Origin: Massilia rubra
GTDB taxonomy: Bacteria > Pseudomonadota > Gammaproteobacteria > Burkholderiales > Burkholderiaceae_D
Length of the DNA: 64,000 bases
NCBI RefSeq assembly: GCF_011682065.1
Contig: NZ_VUYU01000002.1
Location: 434,001-498,000, forward strand
Direction of reading: 5' to 3'
A program made the translations under genes and the position numbers. Positions within the stretch are counted from its first letter, which is position 1, and each line of letters begins with the position of its first letter. Under the pieces are notes generated by a model. It did not search any database, was not told the origin of the DNA, and saw only the letters and a program-made list of their open reading frames with translations. Below, in pieces: positions 34,958-44,110 of the stretch.

Positions 34958-35281
34958 CTATTTCACGATCAGGTCGTTCTTCACTTCGCGCACGCCGTCG
35001 ACCCGTCTGGCCACATCGGTGGCGCGCCGCACGTTCTCGGGCGCATCGACGAAACCGCTCAGCTGCACGACCCCGCGAAAGGTCTCGACCTGGACGTCGC
35101 GCGCCTTGACGTCGGGGTCGCCGGCAAGGGCTGCCTTGACGCGCGCGCTGATGGCGGTATCTTCGATGACCACGCCGACGCTGCGGTCGGTCGGGTCGGA
35201 TGCGCAGCCGCCAAGGGACAGGGCGGCGGCAAGGAACAGGCTGCGGATGACAGTTGATGCGCTTGGCTTGACAAGGTTCAT
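34958..35281 (-). CDS. BON-domain lipoprotein, OsmY-like (107 aa)
   Basis: Lipoprotein signal (LFLAAALSLGGC, lipobox LGGC) followed by one BON domain: DTAISARVKAALAGDPDVKA, VQVETFRGVVQLSGFV and VREVKNDLIVK. BON domains bind phospholipid and are found in envelope-stress proteins such as OsmY and DolP. Length is normal for a single-BON protein. Ends in TAG, after which the frame runs on into the crystallin-like segment. Confidence 0.85.
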   Translation of the reverse strand: MNLVKPSASTVIRSLFLAAALSLGGCASDPTDRSVGVVIEDTAISARVKAALAGDPDVKARDVQVETFRGVVQLSGFVDAPENVRRATDVARRVDGVREVKNDLIVK

Positions 35282-35368
35282 GGCGTTCTCCAGTGGGATG
35301 CGAATCGGCCCGAAAACACGGGCGACCAGGATTCGATCGCCAAAATCGCCATCGGTTCCGGAGGCCGA

Positions 35369-36367
35369 TCAGCGCCGCGCGCGCACCAGCCAGGCGCGCA
35401 CCTGGTTGGCGTCGCTGGCGCGCGAAAACTTGCCGTGCGAGTCAAGAAAAACCATCACCACCGCGCGCCCCCGCACCTTTGCGTGCAGGACCATGCAGCG
35501 CCCCGCTTCCGCTATATAACCGGTCTTCTGGGTGCCGATATGCCAGCCCGGGCTGGCGATCAGGCGGTTCGAATTGCGGTACAGCGTGGCCTGGCGGCCC
35601 TGCGCGATGGTATGGCCGGGATCGGTAGAGTAGCGCCGGATCAGCGGCTGCCGCTGCGCCGCCACGACCAGCCTGGCCAGGTCCTCGGGCGTCGACACGT
35701 TCAGGCTCGACAAACCGGTCGGTTCGACGAAGCGCGTGCGCTGCATGCCTAGTTCACGCGCCTTGGCGTTCATGGCACGCACGACGGCCGGCGTGCCGCC
35801 GGGATAATGGCGTCCCAGCGCCGAGGCCGCGCGGTTTTCCGAACTCATCAGCGCGATGTGCAGCATCTGCGAGCGCGCCAGACGGGTGCCGACCCGCAGG
35901 CGCGACGAGGAATACTTGAGGCGGTCGACATCGGCGTCGGTCACGGTCAGCACCTCGTCGAGCGCCTGCCCTGCCCCGATCACCACCAGCGCGGTCATCA
36001 GTTTGGTGACCGAGGCGATCGGCATGACGGCGCCGGCATTCTTCTGGTACAGCACCTGGCGCGTGGCCGGATCGACAATCAGCACCGCGCTCGACCTGAG
36101 CGCGGCCATCTTCGCCTGCTGCGGCGAAAAGGTCCGGTAACGCGCTGCCGTTGCGGGCTCGGCTGCGGCCTTGCGCTTTTCCAGCCTGGCCCAGGGCCTG
36201 GCCTTGGGCTTTGCCTTGAGCCTGGCTTTCGGCTTGACCTGGACATGGCGCACGCTCTTGGCGACCGCGTGGGCGCCGGCCTTGGCGCTGCGCGCGAGCG
36301 CCGGGGCCGCCAGCACCGCCAGCAGCATGGCCGCCACGCCCACCACGGCGAGGAAAGAAATTTTCAT
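35369..36367 (-). CDS. pbpG: D-alanyl-D-alanine endopeptidase, PbpG type (332 aa)
   Basis: Penicillin-binding-protein fold of peptidase family S11: SVTK (SxxK, about 119), SSEN (SxN, about 172) and QKTGY (KTG, about 282). A signal peptide (LAVVGVAAMLLAVLAAPALA) is followed by a very basic Lys/Ala/Arg linker (about 22-75), which is unusual and could hold the enzyme near the cell wall. PbpG (PBP7) cleaves D-Ala-mDAP cross-links in peptidoglycan. Start ATG 36367. It follows the histidine kinase gene by 46 nt on the same strand. Confidence 0.88.
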   Translation of the reverse strand: MKISFLAVVGVAAMLLAVLAAPALARSAKAGAHAVAKSVRHVQVKPKARLKAKPKARPWARLEKRKAAAEPATAARYRTFSPQQAKMAALRSSAVLIVDPATRQVLYQKNAGAVMPIASVTKLMTALVVIGAGQALDEVLTVTDADVDRLKYSSSRLRVGTRLARSQMLHIALMSSENRAASALGRHYPGGTPAVVRAMNAKARELGMQRTRFVEPTGLSSLNVSTPEDLARLVVAAQRQPLIRRYSTDPGHTIAQGRQATLYRNSNRLIASPGWHIGTQKTGYIAEAGRCMVLHAKVRGRAVVMVFLDSHGKFSRASDANQVRAWLVRARR

Positions 36368-36413
36368 GACATCATCGACGGCCGCGCCGCTCCTGGTTGT
36401 TCGCCAAGCCGCT

Positions 36414-37763
36414 TCAACTGGCTTGGCGGAAGGTGACAGTGACCCGCAGCCCCGATTGCGGCGGGCGTGAATCGGACAGGGCAATCGTCGCCTGCATGCT
36501 GTCGGCGACGCTGCGCGTGATGGCCAGGCCCAGGCCGGAGCCGATTTCGCCATTGCCCAGCACGCGGTAAAAGGCGTCGAACACGCGCTCACGCTCGCTC
36601 GCGGCGATGCCGGGGCCGGTATCGTCCACCTGCAGGACCAGCGCCGCGCCCTCGCGCCGCACCGCCAGGTCGACCCGGCCGCCGGGCGGGGTGTAGCGCA
36701 CCGCATTGTCGAGCAGGTTCTTGACCAGGACCTTGAGGTCCACCAGGCGGGCCTGGACGTCGCCGTCGGCCTCGCCGATCAGGCCCAGGTCGATATTTTT
36801 CTCTTCGGCGATCGGAACGATGTCTTCCAGTACCTCGCGAATGACGTGGGCGATCGAGACCCTGGCGGCGGCGTCGCGCGGCGCTTCCTGGGTCCGCGCC
36901 AGGGTCAGCAGTTGGTCGAGCAGGATGCGGGTGCGCTGCAGGCCGGCGCTCAGGGCATCCAGGCGCGAGCGCGCCTCCCGCGGCATATTCGCGCTGCCGA
37001 GTCGCTCGGCCTGCAGGGACATGGCCGTCAGCGGCGAGCGCAGCTCGTGGGCGGCGTCGGCGATGAACCTGCGCTGGGCCGCCAGCGAGCGCCCCATGCG
37101 CACCAGCAGCGCATTGATCGCCACCACGAACGGCCACACTTCCGACGGCAGGCCGGCGTGATCGAGGGGGCCGAGCTCGTCTTCGGTCCTGGCGCCGAGT
37201 TCGGCGGCGAGCGTCTCGAAGGGCTTGAACATCTGTTTCAGCAGCACGCCCAGCAGCAACACCAGCACGGGCGCCAGCAGCAGGATCGGGGTCAAGGTGC
37301 GCAAGGCGCTGGCGCGGGCGGCGGCGTCGCGCACCGTGGTCTGCTGGCCGACCGCGACCCGCACGCCCCTGGCGTTGGTCTTGACAAACACGCGCCACTG
37401 CTCGCGACCGACCAGCACGGTTTGCAGTCCATCGCTGAGCAGGCTGGAAAAGACGGGCGGGCGCGGCGGCGTGGCGGCCGGCAAGCCGTTGCCGGTGCGC
37501 AGGAAGCGCACCACCACGCGCGCATCGAAGTCGACGTCGCCGGCCTTTTCGCGCGCCAGCGGCGAGGCCGGCACCGCGTCCAGGCGGCTGATCAGGTAGC
37601 CGGTCTGGCGCAATTGCAGGTCCTGCAAGGTGTGCGCTTCCTCGGTTGCCCACAGGAAGGAAATCACGCCGGCCACGGCGGCGACGGCCACGATCGCCAG
37701 CGACAGCCAGAGCGACAGGCGCCAGCGCAGCGACGCCCCTAGCGGCCCTTGGACACCATCCAT
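36414..37763 (-). CDS. sensor histidine kinase, QseC/TctE-like (449 aa)
   Basis: Two membrane helices (LWLSLAIVAVAAVAGVISFL near the N-terminus; LTPILLLAPVLVLLLGVLL near 165) bracket a periplasmic sensor region. The kinase core has the H-box AAHELRSPLTAMSLQAERL (His near 239), N-box KNLLDNAVRYTPPGG (about 352), G1 DDTGPGI, F-box FDAFYRV and G2 GSGLGLAI. It overlaps the response regulator gene by 25 nt, a sign of coupled expression. Stimulus unknown; QseC-type kinases often sense cations, oxidants or signals, and the antiporter in the same operon fits an ionic or envelope stress. Confidence 0.9.
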   Translation of the reverse strand: MDGVQGPLGASLRWRLSLWLSLAIVAVAAVAGVISFLWATEEAHTLQDLQLRQTGYLISRLDAVPASPLAREKAGDVDFDARVVVRFLRTGNGLPAATPPRPPVFSSLLSDGLQTVLVGREQWRVFVKTNARGVRVAVGQQTTVRDAAARASALRTLTPILLLAPVLVLLLGVLLKQMFKPFETLAAELGARTEDELGPLDHAGLPSEVWPFVVAINALLVRMGRSLAAQRRFIADAAHELRSPLTAMSLQAERLGSANMPREARSRLDALSAGLQRTRILLDQLLTLARTQEAPRDAAARVSIAHVIREVLEDIVPIAEEKNIDLGLIGEADGDVQARLVDLKVLVKNLLDNAVRYTPPGGRVDLAVRREGAALVLQVDDTGPGIAASERERVFDAFYRVLGNGEIGSGLGLAITRSVADSMQATIALSDSRPPQSGLRVTVTFRQAS

Positions 37764-38404
37764 CCGACTCCCCTCACATTCTTGATGACGTCGGCGCCGA
37801 GCTTCTTGCGCAGGCTGTGGATCAAAAACTCGACCGCGTTGCTTTCCACTTCTTCGTTCCAGCCGTACAGCCGGTTTTCGAGTTCGCTGCGCGACAAAAT
37901 GGCGCCCGGGCGCAGCAGCAGCGATTGCAGCAGCGAAAATTCGCGCGCCGTCAGGCGTACTTCAACATCGCCGACCTGCGCTTCGTGGGTGGCCGGGTCC
38001 AGGGTCACGATCCCGTTCGACAGATTCGGGCCGACCGCCTGTTCCTTGCGCCGGGTCAGCGCGCGCATGCGCGCCAGCAGTTCGCTCATGGCGAAGGGCT
38101 TGACCAGGTAGTCGTCGGCGCCGCTGTCGAGCCCGGCCACACGGTCTTCGGTGGCGTCGCGCGCGGTCAGCACCAGCACCGGCACATCGTTTTTGGCCTG
38201 GCGGATCGCGCGCAGCACGTCCATGCCATCGGTTTTCGGCAAGCCCAGGTCGAGCAGCACGAGCGAGTAGCCCAGGCCGGTGGCGATGCTGGTCAGCGCG
38301 GCCTGGCCGTCGCACACCCAGTCGACCGCATAGCTGGCGTCGCGCAGTTCCTGCTGCACCACATTGCCGATCATCGGGTCGTCCTCGACCAGCAGCACCC
38401 TCAT
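37739..38404 (-). CDS. OmpR-family response regulator, QseB/PmrA-like (221 aa)
   Basis: Receiver domain with VEDDPMIG acidic pair, phospho-acceptor Asp in LVLLDLGLPKTDG (about 51), Thr in VLTARDA and Lys in LVKPFAM. The C-terminal winged helix shows LTAREFSLLQSLLLRPG and VEFLIHSLRKKLGADVIKNV, then VRGVGW. Start ATG 38404 overlaps the YbdK stop by 4 nt (ATGA). Acts as transcription factor for the adjacent histidine kinase. Confidence 0.93.
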   Translation of the reverse strand: MRVLLVEDDPMIGNVVQQELRDASYAVDWVCDGQAALTSIATGLGYSLVLLDLGLPKTDGMDVLRAIRQAKNDVPVLVLTARDATEDRVAGLDSGADDYLVKPFAMSELLARMRALTRRKEQAVGPNLSNGIVTLDPATHEAQVGDVEVRLTAREFSLLQSLLLRPGAILSRSELENRLYGWNEEVESNAVEFLIHSLRKKLGADVIKNVRGVGWMVSKGR

Positions 38405-39609
38405 GGCGCCGCTCCGGGCGGCGCGCGTTCGAACATTTCGCTGGCCACCCGCGCCAGGTCGTTCATGCCGGACCCGGCCTCCAGGTGGGCCGTGAGCCAG
38501 CGCGCCTGGCCGCCCTTGTCCATCAGTTGCCCGATCATGCGGCGCGCCTGGGCGAAGCCGGGATCGGTGGAACGCGTGCCCAGGCGCTCCAGGTCGTCCA
38601 GCACCACCTGGCGCACCGGCAGGCCGATGCCGCTGCAGGGATTGATCCAGACCGCCTCGACCCCGTTCTTGGCGGCATTGAAGCGATTCCAGGCATACAG
38701 TTCGCGCGAATCGTCGCTCGGCCAGCTGCCGGGCGCGTCGTAAGCCTCGATGCACAGTTCGCGCGCATAGCAGGCCAGCGCGGCCGCATAGGACGGGTGC
38801 AGCGGGGTGTCGAGCACGCGCAGTTCGATGGTGCCGAATTCGGGCTTGGGCCGCACATCCCAGTAAAAATCCTTGATGCTGTTGACGATGCCGTGGCCGG
38901 CCAGGCGCGCGAAGTGCTGCTCGAAATCGTGCCAGGTGCGGATGTGGGCCGGCATGGTGCCGCTCATCGGAAACGCCCCCACCACGTTGCTGCGGGCGCT
39001 GCAAAAGCCGGAATCCTCGCCTTGCCAGCAGGGCGAATTGGCCGACAGCGCAATGAACAGCGGCGCGCGCTGGGTCAGCCAGGCGCACAGGCGGATCGCT
39101 TCGTCGGCGCTGGGCACGCCCACGTGCACGTGCATGCCGAACACGGTGAACATCTTGGCCAGGTAGCCGTATTTCTTGGCCGACTCGCGGTAGCGCTCCT
39201 TGGGGTAGATGCGCTGCTCGTTCCACTTCTGGAACGGGTGCGCTCCCCCGCCCGAGATGGCGGCGCCCACCTGGAAGGCGGCGCGCTGCACGCTGGCGCG
39301 GATTTCCTCGATCTCGGCGGCCGCCTCGGCGTAGCTGCCGAGGATCGAACTGGCCACTTCCAGCATCGAGGTGGTGATTTCGGGCGTGGCGATCCATTTT
39401 TTGCTCTGCATGTCGAGCAGGCGCAGGATGTCGGGCGCGGCCGGCATCAGGTCGTAGGTGAGACGGTCGAGCACCATCAGTTCAAGTTCGATGCCCATCG
39501 TGCCCAGCTTGGACACCGTAAACGGCGGCAGGTAGGCCGGTCCCTGCCCGGCCACGGCCAGCGCCTGGGCGGCGGCGAGGCGCTCTTGTTCCAGTGTGGC
39601 GTCAGCCAT
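38401..39609 (-). CDS. ybdK: YbdK-type carboxylate-amine ligase, GCS2 family (402 aa)
   Basis: ATP-dependent carboxylate-amine/thiol ligase of the glutamate-cysteine ligase type 2 family. Hallmarks: GIELELMVLD near 40, ITTSMLEVASS, GGGAHPFQKW, FGMHVHVGVPS (metal-binding His), SANSPCWQGEDSGFCSARSN and FGTIELRVLDTPLHPSYAAA. Length is near that of E. coli YbdK (372 aa). It may make gamma-glutamyl compounds; YbdK itself has weak GCL activity. It overlaps the antiporter gene by 8 nt and the response regulator by 4 nt. Confidence 0.9.
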   Translation of the reverse strand: MADATLEQERLAAAQALAVAGQGPAYLPPFTVSKLGTMGIELELMVLDRLTYDLMPAAPDILRLLDMQSKKWIATPEITTSMLEVASSILGSYAEAAAEIEEIRASVQRAAFQVGAAISGGGAHPFQKWNEQRIYPKERYRESAKKYGYLAKMFTVFGMHVHVGVPSADEAIRLCAWLTQRAPLFIALSANSPCWQGEDSGFCSARSNVVGAFPMSGTMPAHIRTWHDFEQHFARLAGHGIVNSIKDFYWDVRPKPEFGTIELRVLDTPLHPSYAAALACYARELCIEAYDAPGSWPSDDSRELYAWNRFNAAKNGVEAVWINPCSGIGLPVRQVVLDDLERLGTRSTDPGFAQARRMIGQLMDKGGQARWLTAHLEAGSGMNDLARVASEMFERAPPGAAP

Positions 39610-40816
39610 GTTCGTCTCCTTCGTGGGTTTCGTCGGCCAGTTTCAGTCCCCACCAGGTCAGGCCGGGGCCGGCCAGCACGTTCAGGGCCAGCAAGGCCGC
39701 CATGATGCCGGCCGCGGTGTCGCTCATGTACGAGGCGCCGGTCAGCGAATTGTCGACCACGAGCGAGCCGAAACTGACCAGCGAGCACAGCGACAGCGCG
39801 ATGGCATGCTTCTTGTCGCCGCTCCAGGCCTTGCTCGGCATCAGTGCCAGCCGGGTCAGGCCGATGCGCAGCGCGAACACCAGCAGCGCGGCCAGCAAGG
39901 GCATCAGCTGGAACAGTTGCTGGACCTGGACCAGCGCGGCCGACATCATGAACAGCAGCGCATAGCCGATATCCTGGGCAGTCTTGACCTGCGCCTGGAA
40001 CACATTGTCGCGCGTTTCGACGTTCCGTAGCAGCAGACCCATCAGCAGCAGCGACAGCAGCGCGCTGGCCGAGGTGACCGAGCACAGGCCCAGGTCCATC
40101 ATCAGCGCCGCCAGCAGGATACCGGGACGCAGGCCGGCCTGCGCTTTCGCCACGCGCGTGGCTGCCGCATACAAGCCATAGCAGACAAGCGCAATGCCGG
40201 CGCCCATCGCCAGCTGGGTGGCCTGGCGCAGCAGTTCGCCCGAAAAGCCGAATTCGGCATTGATATCATGGCTGCGCAACCAGGCCAGCGAACCGGCCAG
40301 GGCCAGCAGCGCGAGCAGGTTGCTGATGCCGACCGTGTTGGCGGCGGCGTAGGTGGCCACCCCGCTGGCGTTCGAGTCCGACACCATCGACGTAAACACC
40401 ACCGGGTTGACGGCGATCAGGATGGCGGCGATGAAGGCCGCTTCGGCCCAGCCGAGGCCGAAGGCGAGCAGCAGCGCCCACGCGCCCAGGCCGCGCAGCA
40501 CGCAGCCGAGCACCAGCGCGCCGCCCTGGCGCCCGCTGCGCCACAGCCACGCCAGGTCCATCTTGCGCCCGACTTCGAACAGGACCAGCGCCGAGGCCGC
40601 ATTGAACAGTTCCTGGAACTGGGTCAGCAGCGCCGCATCGACCAGGCCCAGTCCGCTGACGCCGAGCACCAGGCCGGCGATGACCGCGCCGTACAGCTTG
40701 GGCCAGCCGCGCGCCTGCAGCAGGACCCCGAGGACCTGGGACAGCAGCAAGCCGGCGCCGACCACGGCCAGCGGCGAGAGCAGCCACAGGGGAAGTGTCG
40801 CGACGTCCTCATTCAT
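39602..40816 (-). CDS. cation:proton antiporter, CPA2-like (404 aa)
   Basis: About twelve hydrophobic segments (LWLLSPLAVVGAGLLLSQVLGVLL, LYGAVIAGLVLGVSGLGLV and others). FQELFNAASALVLFEVGRKMD and AAFIAAILIAVNPVVFTSMVSDSNASG match the half-membrane core of Kef-type/NhaP Na+(K+)/H+ exchangers. No C-terminal RCK/TrkA-N domain, unlike KefB/KefC. Inner membrane. The gene overlaps the upstream hypothetical gene by 8 nt. Confidence 0.85.
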   Translation of the reverse strand: MNEDVATLPLWLLSPLAVVGAGLLLSQVLGVLLQARGWPKLYGAVIAGLVLGVSGLGLVDAALLTQFQELFNAASALVLFEVGRKMDLAWLWRSGRQGGALVLGCVLRGLGAWALLLAFGLGWAEAAFIAAILIAVNPVVFTSMVSDSNASGVATYAAANTVGISNLLALLALAGSLAWLRSHDINAEFGFSGELLRQATQLAMGAGIALVCYGLYAAATRVAKAQAGLRPGILLAALMMDLGLCSVTSASALLSLLLMGLLLRNVETRDNVFQAQVKTAQDIGYALLFMMSAALVQVQQLFQLMPLLAALLVFALRIGLTRLALMPSKAWSGDKKHAIALSLCSLVSFGSLVVDNSLTGASYMSDTAAGIMAALLALNVLAGPGLTWWGLKLADETHEGDEHG

Positions 40817-41891
40817 GTTCGGCCGCCCAGCGCGCGGCCAGCGCCGTCAATTCGTTGTGCAGCACCTGTTCGGCGCGCGCGGCGCCCTGCGCGCCGGCCG
40901 GCGGCACGGTGGTGATGCGCAGGCGCACCAGCGGACCGCCGCCCCTGGTCGGTATCCACAGCTGCCCCTTGAGCGTGGCGTTTTCGATCCACACGGCGAG
41001 GAACTTGGCGCCGCCGCGCGCGTGCGGCGCCTTCGGCACCAGGCTGAACGGCGTGAGCCAGGTCGCCTTGGGATAGCGCCGCGCCAGTTGCAATTGCATG
41101 GCGGCGCGCTGTTCCATGCGGCTGTCGTCGGCCGCGTACGGCAGTTGCATCAGTTGCTGTCCCAGTCCCAGGGCATCGACAGTCAGGCACAGCCGTTCTG
41201 CCTGCCACTGCCAGGTGCGCTCGCCGATCTCGCCGGTGCGCTGCGCCAGGTGCGCTTCGAGCACGCTGTGCAGCATGCGCTCCTCGATCGGCCCCGGGGG
41301 CGCTTCGGCGGGCGCACGCCATCGGGCGGCGCCCGCCGCCAGCAATGCCCAGCGCTGCTCCTGCCAGCGCCGGGTGGCGGCGCGCTCGGACGGATCCCAG
41401 CGCCATTCGGTCACGCTCCATCGGCCGTCGTCCAGGCGGCGCAGGGCGACGATGCGCTTTTGCGCGCCCTGCCCGCCGATGACGGCCTGGCTGTTCCAGG
41501 CACGGCGCCAGGCCGGCGCGGCGCTGCCGGGCGCTGCCACGGAGGCGCGCGCCCAGGCCCACCAATGCGCTTGCGCGCTGACGCAAGCGCCCGGCGCGAC
41601 GCCGCCCTGCCCGCTCCAGCGGCGCATGCGCAAGCGGTTCTGCCAGGCGCACTCGGCCACGCCGCCGGCCAGGCCCGGACCCGGCGCCGACGTGGCCGGC
41701 TGGTCGGCGCAGGTCCAGGGCCGCTGCTGCGCAAGCAGGCGCAGCTGGGTGCCGACGTCGGCCGCGTCGGCCTTGCGTGACGCCGCCGCGCCGCTGGCGA
41801 TGCCGGGCAAGGCGACGCCAAGGGCGATGACGAGGGCGGGCAGGATGCGAGGAAAAAATGCCCTGTTGCCAGCGCGGAATTGTTGGGACAA
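40809..41891 (-). CDS. exported protein of unknown function (360 aa)
   Basis: N-terminal signal peptide (ILPALVIALGVALPGIASGA, cleavage near residue 35). Mature part is rich in Trp, Ala and Arg with several Cys (TCADQP, VAECAWQ, GACVSAQ) that could form disulphides. First gene of the operon antiporter-ybdK-response regulator-kinase, overlapping the antiporter by 8 nt. I recognise no family. Confidence 0.75.
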   Translation of the reverse strand: MSQQFRAGNRAFFPRILPALVIALGVALPGIASGAAASRKADAADVGTQLRLLAQQRPWTCADQPATSAPGPGLAGGVAECAWQNRLRMRRWSGQGGVAPGACVSAQAHWWAWARASVAAPGSAAPAWRRAWNSQAVIGGQGAQKRIVALRRLDDGRWSVTEWRWDPSERAATRRWQEQRWALLAAGAARWRAPAEAPPGPIEERMLHSVLEAHLAQRTGEIGERTWQWQAERLCLTVDALGLGQQLMQLPYAADDSRMEQRAAMQLQLARRYPKATWLTPFSLVPKAPHARGGAKFLAVWIENATLKGQLWIPTRGGGPLVRLRITTVPPAGAQGAARAEQVLHNELTALAARWAAEHE

Positions 41892-42126
41892 TGGGCTCTC
41901 CTGCGGTGATGGGCGTGTTGGCGCGCAGCGTCCTGGTGGATGGCGGCACGGCCATGGTAGAGCGACACACTTAGCGAATACTTAGCGATTCGCGAATGCG
42001 CGCGCAGCATGCAAATATGCCACTTTTCAAGGAAAAACGCCTGTCCGGCTGCGCATGATCACGATAGAATCAGCGCCCCATGACTCGTACCGGCGGCAAT
42101 TTGTACCGTACCGACACCCTGCATCA

Positions 42127-42471
42127 ATGGCCAAAACAACGATTCCTCTTTCGGTACGCCACCTCATTCTGACCAGCATTCCTTCAGTGCCACATCTGGA
42201 AGCGCTGATGCTGTTGCGCGCCAGTGCGCCTGCGCCCTGGTCGGCGCCCGCGCTCGCGCAGCGGCTGTATGTGACGCCCGCCGCCGCCGGAGCGGTGCTG
42301 GAATACCTGCGCCAGGCCGGCATGCTCGACGCCGAGGGTGACGCCACGGCGCCGGATTACCGGCTGCGCGCGCAGGACGCCAAGCTGCTAGCGGCGCTGG
42401 CGCAGCTGTATTCGACCCACCTGGTGGAAATCACCCGCCTCATCCACGACAGGCCAGACGGCGCGAGGTAG
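42127..42471 (+). CDS. winged-helix-like protein (114 aa)
   Basis: MAKTTIPLSVRHLILTSIPS, then PHLEALMLLRASAPAPWSAP and ALAQRLYVTPAAAGAVLEYL, then RQAGML, reads as a winged-helix domain (MarR/Rrf2-like: segregate, recognise, wing). The rest is an amphipathic helix (DAKLLAALAQLYSTHLVEITRLIH). I start it at ATG 42127; the frame opens 24 codons earlier. Divergent from the exported-protein operon, so it may regulate that operon, an inference from position. Confidence 0.6.
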   Translation: MAKTTIPLSVRHLILTSIPSVPHLEALMLLRASAPAPWSAPALAQRLYVTPAAAGAVLEYLRQAGMLDAEGDATAPDYRLRAQDAKLLAALAQLYSTHLVEITRLIHDRPDGAR

Positions 42472-42472
42472 G

Positions 42473-42575
42473 CTCTGTTTGGCGTGTTGCCGATGGCGCG
42501 GTTGCGCGTGGCCGGGGCCATCACCGCGCGGTTGGCGAGTGCGGTGGCGCGCAGGGAGAATGCGTCGAATAACAT
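42473..42575 (-). pseudogene. N-terminal stub of an old yellow enzyme gene
   Basis: The ATG at 42575 opens LFDAFSLRATALANRAVMAP and ATRNRAIGNTPN, the conserved start of NADH:flavin oxidoreductases (FxP..L..L.L.NR.VMAPMTR.RA). After about 34 residues the match stops at the end of the winged-helix gene; more than 300 residues, including all catalytic ones, are missing. A large deletion is the simple explanation. A Shine-Dalgarno AAGGA remains. Confidence 0.72.
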
Positions 42576-42614
42576 GTCAGGGTTCCTTGATGGTGCGTCA
42601 CTTGATCGGATGGG

Positions 42615-43163
42615 TCAGGCCGCCAGCAGTCGCGGCGCAACCTGGCCGGTTTGCGCGGCGGCGACCAAGGCCGAGCGGGCCGCGTCGAACTGCGCGACCA
42701 ATGCGCTATCGTCCACGGACGGCATGGTCATGCCTTCGCCGCGGTCGAGCGCGACCAGGGCGGCGTCGACCATGTGCCCGGTCAGCATGACCGCTTCGGG
42801 CGCCAGGGCCGACAGCGGCACGCCGGACTGGTCCCGGATGTCGGTGGCGGTTGACGCCGGCAGCACGACCTGGACCGTGACGCCGGTGCCGGCCAGTTCG
42901 TCCCGCAAGCCTTCGCTGAAAGCGAGCACGAAGGCCTTGGTGCCGCTGTAGACCGCGCTGAAGGCCAGCGATTTGAGCGCTAGGACCGAGGCCACGTTGA
43001 CGATGACACCCGCGTTGCGCGCTTTCATGCCGGGCAGGACGGCGTGCGCCAGGGGCGTCAGCGCGGTGATATTGAGCGCAATCTGGGACAGCGAATCGTG
43101 CAGCGCGCCGATGCCGGAGGAGGCGCCGGTGACGAGGGCAATTTTCCGGGAAATCGTGCTCAT
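42615..43163 (-). pseudogene. short-chain dehydrogenase with in-frame deletion (182 aa)
   Basis: The start ALVTGASSGIGA is the SDR cofactor motif, but it jumps straight to LHDSLSQIALNITALTPLAH, so about 70 residues are gone, including the Asp-loop and the NNAG motif. The later part is intact: VNVASVLALKSLAFSAVYSG with TKAF (catalytic Ser, Tyr, Lys). Normal SDR length is about 250 residues. AAGGA lies 7 nt before ATG 43163. Without the Rossmann half it is probably inactive. Confidence 0.72.
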
Positions 43164-43214
43164 GTTCATATCCTTGGAGTGAAGTCGTGACAGTGCGTTG
43201 TTACAGTCAAGCGC

Positions 43215-44007
43215 TTAAACCAGTTGCAAGTCCTTGCGCATGCCGGCGTCGAGCAAGCCGGCCGGGGCGAAGGTGCGCAGCAGGCGCAGGCGCGCCGCCA
43301 AGCCGCCGGCGGTATAGCGCAGTTTTGGGCGCGCAACGGTGGCCGCCTTGAGGACCGTCTCGGCCACCACTTGCGGGCCTTCGGCGCTGGCCATGATGTC
43401 CTGGATCCGGCGCACGACCGCGGTGCGCACGGCGTGGTAGGCGTCGAGCTTGGCGTCCGGCTCCATCAAATTGGCGTCGAACGTGGTCTTGGTGTATGCC
43501 GGTTCGATCACCACCGATCGAATGCCCCAGTTGCGCAGTTCATGGTCGAGCGACTCGGAGTAGCCCTCGATGGCGTGCTTGCTGGCGGCATACAGCGCGC
43601 CATACGGCATCGGCAAAAAGCCGAGCACCGAGCCGATGTGGACGATGCGCCCTCCTCCCTGCGCCCGCATGTGCGGCAGCACGGCGCGCGTCATGCGCAC
43701 CGCGCCGAAGAAATTGGTGTCGAACACGGCCTGGGCCTGGGTGATCGAGCTTTCTTCGGCGCCGGCCGCGGCCACGCCGAAGCCGGCGTTATTGACCAGC
43801 AGGTCGATCCGTCCCTCGATCCGCATGACGGTTTCGACGGCGGCCGCCACCGAAGCGTCGCTGGTCACGTCCAGGGCCAGCATCTGGAAGCCGGCGCTGG
43901 CGCCGGCTGGTGCCGTACACTTTCCAGCCGGCTTGCGCCAGTCGCGCCGCCGTTACCTCGCCAATGCCGGAGGAGGCGCCGGTGACCAGTGCGATCTTGC
44001 TATTCAT
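43215..44007 (-). pseudogene. short-chain dehydrogenase with frameshift
   Basis: The start (ATG 44007, AGGAAACACC upstream) reads MNSKIALVTGASSGIGEVTA and GWKVYGTSR. A +1 type shift between 43905 and 43884 moves the SDR sequence to the next frame, which continues with MLALDVTSDASVAAAVETVM, LLVNNAGFGV, HIGSVLGFLPMP and YGALYAASKHA. Combined length and motifs are those of a complete SDR. Either a recent pseudogene or a sequencing error. Confidence 0.75.
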
Positions 44008-44058
44008 GGTGTTTCCTTTCAAATACGCCGACAGGAGGCAAGCTCGGCAAGCGCCTGA

Positions 44059-44076
44059 ATATGATGATCATCATAT
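44059..44076. promoter_or_regulatory. TetR-type operator 1, upstream of the SDR operon
   Basis: ATATGATGATCATCATAT is a perfect 18-bp palindrome between the TetR gene (ends 44111) and the first SDR gene (starts 44007). A second near copy lies at the TetR start. The pair suggests one TetR protein repressing both its own gene and the SDR/OYE genes. Confidence 0.7.
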
Positions 44077-44110
44077 ATAGGGTCAAAAAAAAGCCCGGAC
44101 GCGGGCCTGC

